Positions 8,829 to 17,851 of a stretch of DNA of 64,000 nucleotides are shown one piece after another (the first letter of the stretch is position 1; the number at the start of each line of letters is the position of its first letter). A model generated the notes under the pieces. It was not told where the DNA came from. It did no database searches and was given only the letters and a program-made list of their open reading frames with translations. A program made the translations under genes and the position numbers. The DNA is from an uncultured Acetatifactor sp. (GTDB lineage Bacteria; Bacillota; Clostridia; Lachnospirales; Lachnospiraceae), in NCBI GenBank assembly GCA_910579755.1, contig CAJTVB010000009.1, positions 69,457 to 133,456 on the forward strand, read 5' to 3'.

Positions 8829-9734
8829 ATGGCTGAGGAGAATCGGACATGGGAACAACAGAATAAGAGCCTGGGGACAAAAAAGGCGGCGGTGTATGCG
8901 CTGGCCTCCGCGGCAGGCTTTTTGCTTCTCTTTTTTGGGGGAGTGTTCTTTGCCGCAGGGAGACGGGAACAGGCGGTACGGACATTTCAGATCGTAGCCT
9001 TTGGAGACAGTGTGTTGGGAGAGACCAGGGATGAAACCTCAGTTACAGCTCTGTTGAGCGGGCTCCTGAATCGGACGGTGTTCAACGCCGCGCTGGGAGG
9101 AACCTGCCTGAGCAGGGCAGACCAGGAATGCCGGCCAGGGCTGGGCCAGGATATGCTCTCTATGACGGCTTTGGCCAAGGCTCTGGCGGCTCATGATTTC
9201 GGGCCTCAGCAGACTGTCCGAATTCGGGAAAGCAGCACGGATTATTTTGACGAGACCATTGATACTCTGGCACAGATAGATTTCTCTGCCGGGGAAATTC
9301 TGCTGATCCAGTATGGGCTGAACGACTATAACAGGGGGGTTGCCATTTATGACGAGGAGGATCCCTGGAATGAATATACCTTTGCCGGAGCGCTGCGAAG
9401 CACTCTGAAGCTTTTGCAGGAGACCTTTCCGGATCAGCGGATCATCCTGGCGACGCCCTGCTACAGCTGGTATATTGCCGGGGGAAAGGCCTGTGGGGAG
9501 TATGACCTGGGCGGCGGCACTCTGGACGAATATGTGGAGGCGGAGTTGGAAATAGCGGCACAGATGGGGGTGGAGATTATCGATCTGTATCATGATCTCT
9601 GGCCTCATGAAAAATGGGAGGATTGGGAGCTGTATACCAAGGATGGCTTTCATCCCAATGAAGCGGGCAGGGAGCTGATTGCCCGCAGGATCGCGGAGTA
9701 CCTGGAAAGCGAGCCGGCTGAACCGGAATCATGA
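8829..9734 (+). CDS. membrane-anchored SGNH/GDSL hydrolase
   Basis: The 301-residue protein has a short cytoplasmic N-terminus, one membrane segment (about residues 18-40) and an extracytoplasmic SGNH domain. All key blocks are present: FGDSV with the nucleophile at Ser61, the oxyanion-hole GLND (Asn165) and DGFHPN with Asp272 and His275. Such enzymes remove or transfer O-acyl groups on glycans, so it may edit acetylation of the surface polymer. It starts 12 bases after pseG and is followed by the GtrII-like gene, evidently the same operon. It is related to the - strand protein at 20350-21663, which has lost the serine. Confidence 0.75.
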   Translation: MAEENRTWEQQNKSLGTKKAAVYALASAAGFLLLFFGGVFFAAGRREQAVRTFQIVAFGDSVLGETRDETSVTALLSGLLNRTVFNAALGGTCLSRADQECRPGLGQDMLSMTALAKALAAHDFGPQQTVRIRESSTDYFDETIDTLAQIDFSAGEILLIQYGLNDYNRGVAIYDEEDPWNEYTFAGALRSTLKLLQETFPDQRIILATPCYSWYIAGGKACGEYDLGGGTLDEYVEAELEIAAQMGVEIIDLYHDLWPHEKWEDWELYTKDGFHPNEAGRELIARRIAEYLESEPAEPES

Positions 9735-9756
9735 GGCCGGGCGGAAGGAGAAGATT

Positions 9757-11313
9757 ATGATATCACCTGCAGAGTGCTTAAAACGTATAGGGGGAAGGCT
9801 TAAAAAGGAATGGAAGCTGGCGTGGCTTTCTGCTGTCTGTGTGGGGCTTTTGATTCACATGCCTATATTGCTGTCGGATATTCCCAACCATGACGGGCTG
9901 GACAGCCTGTATTTTGACCAGAATATGGTTACCTCAGGCCGATGGTTTCTCACGGTGGCCTGCGGCTTTTCTTCCTATTACACACTGCCCTGGCTGATCG
10001 GACTGCTGGGACTGGCATTTTTGGGCTGTGCCGCGGCGGCGCTGACGGAGCTGCTGGAGGTGAAAAAGGGGTGGGCTGTTGTGGCAATAAGCGGACTGCT
10101 GGCGGCTTTTCCGGCTCTGGCATCCACCTTTGCCTATGTGTTTACGTTGGACGGTTATATGCTGGCCCTTTTACTGGCGGTACTGGCGGTGCTTTTTACA
10201 AAAAAATACCGGCTGGGCTTTCTGGGAGGAGCGGTTTGCCTGGCGTTCAGTCTGGGAACCTATCAAGGATATCTTTCCTTTGCCATGATTTTGTCTCTGG
10301 CGGCAGTGCTTCAGCATTTTGCGGACTCCGGAAGCTTCAGGGAAAAGCTGAAAAAGGCCTTCTCCTATCTGTACATGGGAATTCTGGGAGGGGTATTGTA
10401 TTACGGGCTGTTGCAGCTTTTGCTGAAAATTCAGGGAAAGGAGCTGGCTGGCTATCAGGGAATCGATGGGATGGCCTCAGGCGGTGCTGCAAGGACATCG
10501 GGGCTTTTGCACACGGCGGTGGGGATGTATCGGGACTTTTTTGCATTTACCCTGAAGGGAAACGTGCTTTATAATAATATAATATCATTGATGCTGTTAT
10601 GTCTGCTTGTGTTATCGGCGGCTGTAACGGCAGGAATTCTGGTATCTAAAAGAAAATGGTGGAAGAATCCCTGGTTTTTCGCTATAATAGGAATGACGGT
10701 AATTTTGCTGCCCCTTGTGACCAATGTGATTCTGCTGATTTCCCCATCCGTTACCTATCATCTGCTGATGCGGTATCAGTGGGTGCTGTATCTGATTGTG
10801 ATGACGGCTTTTGTCAGCAGGAATACAGAAAAGGGAAGGATTTCCGTGCTGATGGAATGGACGGCCATGGGGGCAGCGTTGGCGTTGGTGTTTTTCTACG
10901 GAGTTACCGACAATATTGCATATTCCAATATGCAGAAGAAATATGAAAAAACGTATGCCTACTGTGTGCGTCTGCTGGATCGGATCGAGCAGACAGACGG
11001 GTACTATCAGGGGATTCCCATTGCCATGGTGGGAGTGGTGGGAGACGAGCAGTTCCCTCCTACGGATATCACTCTTTCGGTGACCTCGGGGATGATCGGC
11101 GCTTACGGGGACATACTGCTGTACACAGGAGAAAATTACAGATTGTTTATACAAAATTATCTTGGAGCCACGTTAAATATACTGCCTGCGGAGGCTATGG
11201 CGGAAGTGTACTACTCTCCTGAGTATACGGCCATGGAAAGTTTTCCGGGGGCGGATTCCATACGTATTATCGACGGGATTATGTACATTAAGACGGAAAA
11301 TGTAACACGATGA
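9757..11313 (+). CDS. GtrII-like membrane glucosyltransferase
   Basis: The 518-residue protein has about eleven membrane segments and resembles the GtrII glucosyltransferase domain (serotype-conversion type). After the first helix it carries IPNHDGLDSLYFDQN with conserved acidic residues, then TSGRWFL, typical of that domain. GtrII-type proteins use a polyprenyl-phosphate sugar at the outer face to decorate a surface glycan. The GtrB-like synthase that would make this donor is the next gene, 13 bases downstream. ATG 9757 has GGAAGGAG upstream and replaces the longer reading from 9679, which overlaps the previous gene. A GtrA-type flippase is not seen. Confidence 0.7.
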   Translation: MISPAECLKRIGGRLKKEWKLAWLSAVCVGLLIHMPILLSDIPNHDGLDSLYFDQNMVTSGRWFLTVACGFSSYYTLPWLIGLLGLAFLGCAAAALTELLEVKKGWAVVAISGLLAAFPALASTFAYVFTLDGYMLALLLAVLAVLFTKKYRLGFLGGAVCLAFSLGTYQGYLSFAMILSLAAVLQHFADSGSFREKLKKAFSYLYMGILGGVLYYGLLQLLLKIQGKELAGYQGIDGMASGGAARTSGLLHTAVGMYRDFFAFTLKGNVLYNNIISLMLLCLLVLSAAVTAGILVSKRKWWKNPWFFAIIGMTVILLPLVTNVILLISPSVTYHLLMRYQWVLYLIVMTAFVSRNTEKGRISVLMEWTAMGAALALVFFYGVTDNIAYSNMQKKYEKTYAYCVRLLDRIEQTDGYYQGIPIAMVGVVGDEQFPPTDITLSVTSGMIGAYGDILLYTGENYRLFIQNYLGATLNILPAEAMAEVYYSPEYTAMESFPGADSIRIIDGIMYIKTENVTR

Positions 11314-11325
11314 GAGGAGGGCCCC

Positions 11326-12306
11326 ATGGCACTGTTATCGATCGTTTTGCCGGCCTACAATGAGGAACAGAATATAGCCAATACAGTCTCCGTGCTGTCG
11401 GGGCTTCTGGAGGAAAACGGAATCGAATATGAGCTTATTTTTATCAGCGACGGTTCCCGGGACGGCACCTTTGCGGAGATCCGAAAGGCTGCGGCGGAAA
11501 ACGACAGGATACGGGGAGCGGAGTTCAGCCGCAATTTCGGCAAGGAGGCAGGTATTTTTGCGGGATTGGAGCTTTCCGGCGGAGACGCGGTGGTGGTTAT
11601 GGACTGTGATCTGCAGCATCCGCCCTCGGCTATCCCCCAGATGTGGAAGCTGTGGCAGGAGGGAGCCGAGGTGGTGGAGGGCATCAAGACCAGCAGGGGA
11701 AAGGAAAGCCTTGGGCACAGGCTTTCCGCCGGTCTCTTCTATCAAATCATGAGCCGGCTGATCCGGATGGATATGAATGCATCCTCGGATTTTAAGCTTC
11801 TGGACCGCAAGGTGGTGGACGTGCTGCTGGAGCTGCCCGAGCGGAACACTTTTTTTCGGGCGTTGAGCTTTTGGACAGGCTTTCGCACGGAAAGTGTAAA
11901 GTATGAGGTTCAGGAACGCCAATATGGAGAGAGTAAATGGTCCTTTTGGAGTCTGATGCGGTATGCCGTATCCAATGCCACCTCCTTCAGCACCCTGCCC
12001 CTGCAGCTGGTGACGGTGATGGGGCTTGTGTCTATTTTATTCAGTGTGGCGCTGGCCATTCAGACGCTGGTAAGGTATCTTGCCGGCACCTCGGTGGAGG
12101 GCTTTACCACGGTGATTCTGCTGATTCTTATCATAGGCGGTTTTCTCATGCTGAGCCTGGGGATTATCGGACATTATATCGCGCGGATTTATGAGGAGGT
12201 AAAGGGGAGACCCAAGTATATTATCAGCAGGGTCACGGACAATGTCCGCGGTCAGGCCGTAGGCGCATGGAGAGCGCAAAGGCGGGAGCATAATCCGGCA
12301 GAATAG
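11326..12306 (+). CDS. GtrB/DPM1-like polyprenyl-phosphate glycosyltransferase (GT2)
   Basis: The 326-residue protein has an N-terminal GT2 domain (about residues 1-225) with IVLPAYNEEQNI, SDGSRDGTF, the VMDCDLQHPP metal-binding block and QERQYGESKW, followed by two membrane helices near residues 235-295. This is the layout of GtrB, CsbB and other enzymes that load a nucleotide-sugar onto undecaprenyl phosphate at the inner face of the membrane. Together with the GtrII-like gene just upstream it forms a donor-plus-transferase pair. It is the only clear donor synthase in the window, although nearly ten GT-C-like proteins are present. SD GAGGAGG precedes the ATG. Confidence 0.82.
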   Translation: MALLSIVLPAYNEEQNIANTVSVLSGLLEENGIEYELIFISDGSRDGTFAEIRKAAAENDRIRGAEFSRNFGKEAGIFAGLELSGGDAVVVMDCDLQHPPSAIPQMWKLWQEGAEVVEGIKTSRGKESLGHRLSAGLFYQIMSRLIRMDMNASSDFKLLDRKVVDVLLELPERNTFFRALSFWTGFRTESVKYEVQERQYGESKWSFWSLMRYAVSNATSFSTLPLQLVTVMGLVSILFSVALAIQTLVRYLAGTSVEGFTTVILLILIIGGFLMLSLGIIGHYIARIYEEVKGRPKYIISRVTDNVRGQAVGAWRAQRREHNPAE

Positions 12307-12400
12307 CCGCAGAGCTTTTTGCGCCGGTTTGACGGCAGAGGAGGAGCTTTGGCAGGCTGTAAGGCAGAAACTTTGATGGGTATATCCAGGAGGTATCAGA

Positions 12401-13546
12401 ATGAAAACAGAAATCAGGATAAAATTTAACGTACCGCCCTATGCGGAAAAAGCGGGAGACTATATTCAGGAATGTGTGGCCGGGCAGAAAATCTGCGGGG
12501 ATGGTGTATATACCAAAAAGTGTAACGAATGGATCGAGGCCAGAACGGGAATAAAAAAATGTCTGCTCACCACTTCCTGCACCCATGCCACAGAGCTGGC
12601 GGCGCTTCTGGCGGACATAAAACCCGGAGATGAGGTTATCATGCCCTCTTATACCTTTGTATCCACCGCCAATGCCTTTGTGCTGCGGGGAGCCGTTCCT
12701 GTATTTGTAGATATCCGTCCGGATACCATGAATATTGACGAGAAGCTGATCGAGGCGGCTGTGACAGAAAAAACCAGGGCCATTGCTCCGGTGCATTATG
12801 CCGGCGTGGCCTGTGAGATGGATACAATTATGGATATTGCCGCCAGGCACGGTCTTAAGGTTATAGAGGATGCCGCCCAGGGAATTATGTCCTCCTATAA
12901 GGGAAAGGCGCTGGGTACGATCGGCGATTTCGGCTGCTTCAGCTTCCATGAGACGAAAAATTACAGCATGGGAGAAGGGGGAGCGCTGCTGATCAGGGAC
13001 GAGAAGTATGTGGAGGAGGCGGAGATTCTTCGGGAAAAGGGAACGAATCGGAGTAAGTTTTACCGGGGGCAAATCGATAAATATACCTGGGTTAATTTTG
13101 GCTCCTCCTATCTGCCCAGTGACATGAATGCGGCCTATCTATATGCCCAGCTGGAGATTGCCGATGAGATCAATCAGGCCAGACTGGCTCTCTGGGACCG
13201 GTATTATGAGCGCCTTGAGCCCCTGGGGGAGCAGGGACGTCTGGAGCTTCCCAGAGTGCCGGAGAGCTGTATCCACAATGCCCACATGTTTTATGTGAAG
13301 GCCGGAGATATTGAGGAGAGGACCAGGCTGATTGATTGGCTGAAGGAGAACGGCATTCTTTCTGTGTTCCATTATATTCCTTTGCATACGGCTCCCGCAG
13401 GAAAGGCCTTTGGGCGCTTCCACGGCGAGGACAGATATACCACCAGAGAAAGCGAGAGGCTGCTGAGGCTTCCTATGTATTATGGGTTGACTGTGGAGCA
13501 GGTGGATGAGATCTGTGATGCCGTAAAGAAGTTTTACCGGTCATGA
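12401..13546 (+). CDS. rffA: dTDP-4-amino-4,6-dideoxygalactose transaminase (RffA/WecE type)
   Basis: This PLP enzyme of the DegT/DnrJ/EryC1 family transaminates dTDP-4-keto-6-deoxyglucose to dTDP-4-amino-4,6-dideoxygalactose. The 381 residues cover the whole family, with MPSYTFVSTANAFVLRGA, PVHYAGVACEMD, EDAAQG and the PLP lysine at Lys186 in FHETKNY. The match to RffA/WecE is much closer than to PseC, so I do not read it as the missing pseudaminate aminotransferase, though substrate cannot be proven from sequence. Its substrate would be made by rfbA and rfbB at 25059-27169 in this window. AGGAGGT precedes the ATG, and the next gene overlaps its stop codon. Confidence 0.82.
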   Translation: MKTEIRIKFNVPPYAEKAGDYIQECVAGQKICGDGVYTKKCNEWIEARTGIKKCLLTTSCTHATELAALLADIKPGDEVIMPSYTFVSTANAFVLRGAVPVFVDIRPDTMNIDEKLIEAAVTEKTRAIAPVHYAGVACEMDTIMDIAARHGLKVIEDAAQGIMSSYKGKALGTIGDFGCFSFHETKNYSMGEGGALLIRDEKYVEEAEILREKGTNRSKFYRGQIDKYTWVNFGSSYLPSDMNAAYLYAQLEIADEINQARLALWDRYYERLEPLGEQGRLELPRVPESCIHNAHMFYVKAGDIEERTRLIDWLKENGILSVFHYIPLHTAPAGKAFGRFHGEDRYTTRESERLLRLPMYYGLTVEQVDEICDAVKKFYRS

Positions 13547-14895
13547 GGAGGGCGGCGAAGGAGATAGAGTCCATACTGAAGGGCATATTGATGATCGGCT
13601 TCAGCGTTCAGGCGGTTCTGGGGCTTTGGTGGATGTGCGCCAATTTTAATGGGATCCAGTATTTCGGGGAGCCAAAGGGAATGCTGTATCCGATTCTCTA
13701 TCGGATGACGGGAGAAATTCCGCAGATTATGTATGTGCTCCAGCTTGCTTTTGGATATTTGGGAGGCTGGCGCTGTCTGGTTCGGATTCTGCCCGGGAAG
13801 CTTGCCTGGTGGGGGAGTCTGGTTTTACTGACCTTTCCCCTGGCCATGCAGTGTCATCTGGCGGTACTGCCTTACTCTTTTGTTTCGTCTTTGTTTCTTC
13901 TGGAATTGACCTTTGCCCGGGAAGCGCTGGAGGAAGCGCCGGCAGGGAGCCTGGCCAAGGCGGGAGGCTGTTGGCTGTTTCTTACGCTCTTGCTGCCGGA
14001 ATACCTGTATCTGGGAGGAGTTCCGGTTATATTTGCACTTTTGCTTCTGATTCCCCGATACTGGAAAAATCGCCGCCGCCTTCCCGGAATCCTGTTGATT
14101 CCTGCCGCCTTCCTGGGAATGATTCTGGGGATGGGAAGTCTTTCCGGTCAGGAAAACTGTCTGAATCGTCAAAGTATCTCCCAGGCCTTTTTCAGCAGGG
14201 CAGTGTGGCCTACTATCTGGAACGATCATTATGCCTGGCCGGAGGAAATACGGGAAAAGGTGGAGGACAGGATCTGGAATGTTTCCTTTAGCGAAGACCA
14301 TGTGGAGAGGATTCTGCACCCGCTTTTGGAGGAAAGCTTTGACCGGGAACAGATCATAGAGTTTTATAATCAGGCGGCCCTGTATTCCTGGAGGGTACAC
14401 GGCACGCTGATTGTGCGTCAGATTATCTGGGACGGGCTGGGGTATGGGGTGACGCCTCTGATTCTTCCCCGGCAGCTGGAGGGGCGCGGCTACGATACCC
14501 ATTCCGGCAGAAACTATGAAAATATGAGAAACAGACATCCCCTGCTTACCCGCTGGTATGTGGAATATGGTTGCTGGTGGTTTGGGATGATGCTGATATT
14601 GCTTCTGCCGCTGGCCGCAGTCAAAAGGCTTGGGCAGGAGCCGGCGAAAGGCTTCCCTGCCAATATCTGCGCCGCAGAGCCCTGTGAGGATGAAGCCTGT
14701 CGTCCCGGGGGCCGGCTTTGGCTGGAGACTGCCGTTCTTTATCTGGCGGCGGCAGGGTTCCTGGTGGCAGGCTATACGCTGCGGGGAGCCGGACGGATGG
14801 ACTATAAATATTCCATTGCTGTAAATGAACTGTGGCTTATTCTGGCGCTGCTGTTTTTGCGAAAGGGGAAGTGCGGTGATAGAGAACAGATCTGA
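13543..14895 (+). CDS. multi-pass membrane protein of unknown family
   Basis: The 450-residue protein has about nine hydrophobic segments, with an extended soluble loop near residues 205-330 that contains SQAFFSRAVWPTIWNDHYAW. I do not recognise a named family. Size, membrane layout and company suggest a GT-C-type transferase or a polymer assembly protein, but the usual acidic motif after the first helix is not clear here. Its ATG overlaps the TGA of the aminotransferase gene (ATGA), and its end overlaps the next gene by 20 bases, so the three are translationally coupled. Confidence 0.6.
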   Translation: MRRAAKEIESILKGILMIGFSVQAVLGLWWMCANFNGIQYFGEPKGMLYPILYRMTGEIPQIMYVLQLAFGYLGGWRCLVRILPGKLAWWGSLVLLTFPLAMQCHLAVLPYSFVSSLFLLELTFAREALEEAPAGSLAKAGGCWLFLTLLLPEYLYLGGVPVIFALLLLIPRYWKNRRRLPGILLIPAAFLGMILGMGSLSGQENCLNRQSISQAFFSRAVWPTIWNDHYAWPEEIREKVEDRIWNVSFSEDHVERILHPLLEESFDREQIIEFYNQAALYSWRVHGTLIVRQIIWDGLGYGVTPLILPRQLEGRGYDTHSGRNYENMRNRHPLLTRWYVEYGCWWFGMMLILLLPLAAVKRLGQEPAKGFPANICAAEPCEDEACRPGGRLWLETAVLYLAAAGFLVAGYTLRGAGRMDYKYSIAVNELWLILALLFLRKGKCGDREQI

Positions 14896-16684
14896 GAATG
14901 ATAGAAAGGGCAGAGGCTGGATCTGTCTGGGGCTTCTGGGGATATTGGTGATTATGGCGCCGTATTTTCTTCTGGGCCAGGACAGTGTCGTGACCTATCA
15001 TGATCAGCTGGACGGGGAATTGATTGCATATATTCTTCAGGCCAGGCATTTGTTCCGGGGTAATATTCTGCCGGAGTTTATGAACGGCGCTTCCAAGACC
15101 GCATTGACCTTGCCAGCCCCCTTTTTCGTTCTCTTTTTCCTGGGAGGAAATGCTTATTGGGCGCTGACGGCCATGGCCCTGCTGGAAAAGATGTGCGGAT
15201 TCCTGGGGATGTATCTGCTGGTCAGGGAATTTGTGGAAGAAAAATGGATTGCTGCAGGAACAGGATTTCTTTACGGCTGTCTGCCTTTTCTGCCGGTCTA
15301 TGGAATGTCACAGTTTGGAATTCCCATGCTGCTGTGGTGTATGCTGCAGCTGCGAAAAGGCAGCCATATGCTGGCGGCCTGGTGCTATGCCGCTTTTTAT
15401 GCGCTTTCATCGTCATTGGTGCTGGCAGGGTTTGGAATTCTGGGAATGGGTCTGCTGTGGATCCTGTGGGACTGGGCAGTCAGAAAACAGGCGGCGGGAG
15501 CCAAAAGGCTTCTGACGGCATGGCTTTTGATGCTGGGAATCTATATTGCGGAAAATTGCCGGCTCCTTGGCCAGCTTTTGGGGCTGGGAGAAGAGTTTAT
15601 ATCGCATAAATCAGTCTATGAGCATAGCGCCGTTCCTTTTGGACAGGTATTTCTGCAGAGCTTTTTGAAGGGTGAACAGCATAGCCGGGACAGCCACACT
15701 TTATTTCTGGGAATCATATTTTTAAGCCTGGCGGTGGGGCTTGCGCTGCGGCACAGGCTTTCCAGGGATGGCAGGGGACAATCACACACAGTCTCCTTTG
15801 TGAAAAAGCTTCAGGTAATGGGGATCTGCCTTGGCTGCAACGTGTTTTTCTGTGTGACGACAGCGATTTGGAATTCCGGGGCGGGAGTGTTTCTGCGCAG
15901 CCGCCTGTCTGTCCTGGGAGCTGTCCAGATAGACCGCCTGCTTTGGATGGCGCCCTGTATGTGGTATCTGGCGGCGGCCTGCGGGATGGGGCTGGCCTGG
16001 AATGTGTGGCTGCAGGCAGGGCGCCGGGAAGAGAATGGGAGAACCGGTCTGGCAAGGCTGGCAGCGGGACTTTGGGTATTGGTATTTGCCGCCGCAGCGG
16101 GCGTCACGGGGATCTGGCTGCTGCTGGCCGGAGATTTTAAGTCAAATCTGCAGAAGCTTCGAAATCCAGAATATCCAATGCTCAGCTATCAAGATTATTA
16201 TGCACTTGGCGTTATGGAGCAGGTGAAGGAATTTCTGGGAGAGGCCTCCGGGCAGGAGCCTGAAGCCTATCGAGTGGTCAGCCTGGGCATTGCGCCTGCC
16301 GTTGCTCTGTACCATGGTTTTTACTGTCTGGATGGGTATTCCAATAATTATTCGTTAGCGTACAAGGAGCAATTTCGCAGGGTGATTGCACCGGAGCTGG
16401 AAAAGAGCGACTATCTGCGGGAATATTATGACGGGTGGGGAAACCGCTGTTACCTTTTCAGCGCCGAGATTCCGGGGTATGTAACAGTGGAGAAGAATGG
16501 TTTCTTTTTCCAGGATTATTGCCTGGATACGAAAGCCCTGTATGAAATGGGAGGAAGATATTTGCTTTCTGCCGCGTATATCTTGAATGCGGAGGAGTTG
16601 GGACTGAGTCTTATGAATGAGACACCATTTGAGACACCGGACAGTTATTATCGAATTTTTGTATATTCTGTGGAAGCATTATAG
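14876..16684 (+). CDS. DUF6044-like multi-pass membrane protein
   Basis: The 602-residue protein has about twelve membrane segments followed by a soluble C-terminal domain of about 160 residues. Soon after the first helix it carries TYHDQLDGELIAYI, an acidic loop motif of the kind seen in GT-C and YfhO-like proteins. The C-terminal domain is closely similar to the truncated gene at the left edge of the window, so the two are paralogs. GTG 14876 with AGGGGAAG upstream is preferred over ATG 14825, which lies deep inside the previous gene. The likely role is transfer of a sugar from a lipid donor to a surface polymer, but this is inference. Confidence 0.65.
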   Translation: MIENRSENDRKGRGWICLGLLGILVIMAPYFLLGQDSVVTYHDQLDGELIAYILQARHLFRGNILPEFMNGASKTALTLPAPFFVLFFLGGNAYWALTAMALLEKMCGFLGMYLLVREFVEEKWIAAGTGFLYGCLPFLPVYGMSQFGIPMLLWCMLQLRKGSHMLAAWCYAAFYALSSSLVLAGFGILGMGLLWILWDWAVRKQAAGAKRLLTAWLLMLGIYIAENCRLLGQLLGLGEEFISHKSVYEHSAVPFGQVFLQSFLKGEQHSRDSHTLFLGIIFLSLAVGLALRHRLSRDGRGQSHTVSFVKKLQVMGICLGCNVFFCVTTAIWNSGAGVFLRSRLSVLGAVQIDRLLWMAPCMWYLAAACGMGLAWNVWLQAGRREENGRTGLARLAAGLWVLVFAAAAGVTGIWLLLAGDFKSNLQKLRNPEYPMLSYQDYYALGVMEQVKEFLGEASGQEPEAYRVVSLGIAPAVALYHGFYCLDGYSNNYSLAYKEQFRRVIAPELEKSDYLREYYDGWGNRCYLFSAEIPGYVTVEKNGFFFQDYCLDTKALYEMGGRYLLSAAYILNAEELGLSLMNETPFETPDSYYRIFVYSVEAL

Positions 16685-16729
16685 ATTGGATTTATATGGG
16701 ATTGTCTGAAGAAGGAGGAGTGAGATACC

Positions 16730-17842
16730 TTGGCGGTTCAGCTGGTAATTCAACTGGTGATCCTTGTGGGAGGGCTGATTTTCCTGCCTGTTGTGGTGGG
16801 AGGTCTGTTTGCCAATGCATTTTCCGGAGAAAAAAGGTTTCGGGAACCCTTCCAGGGAGAAGTGGTTTTTGGGATTTTGTTTCAATGGGTGAGCGGTCAG
16901 CTGTGCCTGTGGGCAGGCTTTCACGTTTTGTGTACGGCTCTGATTCTGAAAGGAAAAAGCTTTGATGCAGTGATAAAGGCTTATGGGGTGCTGGTGGTCT
17001 CCCTGGTTCTGTTGGCCGCCGCCGGGGAGATCCGGCGGTGGGTGGTATATACCCGGCCCCAGGAGCATGCCAGGGACCACGATAAGAAAAAAGATGGGGT
17101 GCCGATGGTTCTCTGGTGCCTTGCAGGAGCACTTTTAGTGCTTCAGCTGGTTCTGGCCTGTGTCCTGGCGTATGAGGAGGGAGACGATGCCTATTATGTG
17201 GCCATCTCCACCGCTGCGGAAAGCTCCGATACCATGTATCAAACTCTGGCTTACACAGGCCGTCATACCAGCTTTGATGCCCGGCATGGGCTTGCGCCTT
17301 TTCCCATCTGGGTGGCCCTGGCCGCGAGAATCACCGGCATACGCACGGTGACCATGGCCCAGGTTGCGCTGCCGGTGGTGTTGATCGGTATGAGCTATGC
17401 CATATATTATTTGATCGGAAAAAAGCTGTTTCCGCAGGGAGCCAGACAGGTTCCCATGTTTTTGATTTTCATAGAGTTTCTTGTATTGTTCGGGGGATAT
17501 TCCACTTATTCCGCTGAGAATTTTCTGCTGGTCCGGACGGCCCAGGGAAAGGCGGTGCTTGCAGCCATTGTGATTCCCTTTCTGGTGCTTTTACTGCTGC
17601 GATTGCTGGAAGCACTTCAGGAAAATCAAAAAATCGGCAGAGCATATTGGGCGCTTCTGGCATTGACGGCGGGGGCAGGGTGTCTGTGCAGTACCCTGGG
17701 AAATCTGCTGACCTGCCTGCTGCTGGCCGTCTGCGGTTTGTGCATACTGGTCTGCTACCGCAAATGGAAGGAGCTTATACTGATGGCCGGCTGCTGCATG
17801 CTCCCCCTGGGTATGATTTTTATGTATATGTGGATGAAATAG
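16730..17842 (+). CDS. DUF6077-like membrane protein, N-terminal half
   Basis: The 370-residue product has about nine membrane segments and EEGDDAYYVAIS, an acidic motif in the first large outer loop followed by a DARHGLAPFPIWVAL stretch, typical of DUF6077-like GT-C proteins. Translation from TTG 16730 is supported by GGAGGAG upstream. The frame ends at TAG 17840-17842 right after a membrane helix. The next gene continues in exactly the same frame after 9 bases and carries the remaining membrane segments and soluble tail, so this is best read as the first half of a protein split in two. Whether the halves work together is not known. Confidence 0.6.
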   Translation: MAVQLVIQLVILVGGLIFLPVVVGGLFANAFSGEKRFREPFQGEVVFGILFQWVSGQLCLWAGFHVLCTALILKGKSFDAVIKAYGVLVVSLVLLAAAGEIRRWVVYTRPQEHARDHDKKKDGVPMVLWCLAGALLVLQLVLACVLAYEEGDDAYYVAISTAAESSDTMYQTLAYTGRHTSFDARHGLAPFPIWVALAARITGIRTVTMAQVALPVVLIGMSYAIYYLIGKKLFPQGARQVPMFLIFIEFLVLFGGYSTYSAENFLLVRTAQGKAVLAAIVIPFLVLLLLRLLEALQENQKIGRAYWALLALTAGAGCLCSTLGNLLTCLLLAVCGLCILVCYRKWKELILMAGCCMLPLGMIFMYMWMK

Positions 17843-17851
17843 GAGGCGGAA

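Noticed and set aside
12401..13546. The aminotransferase as the missing PseC
   Set aside because: Its motifs match RffA/WecE much better than PseC, and it lies away from pseF, pseI and pseG.
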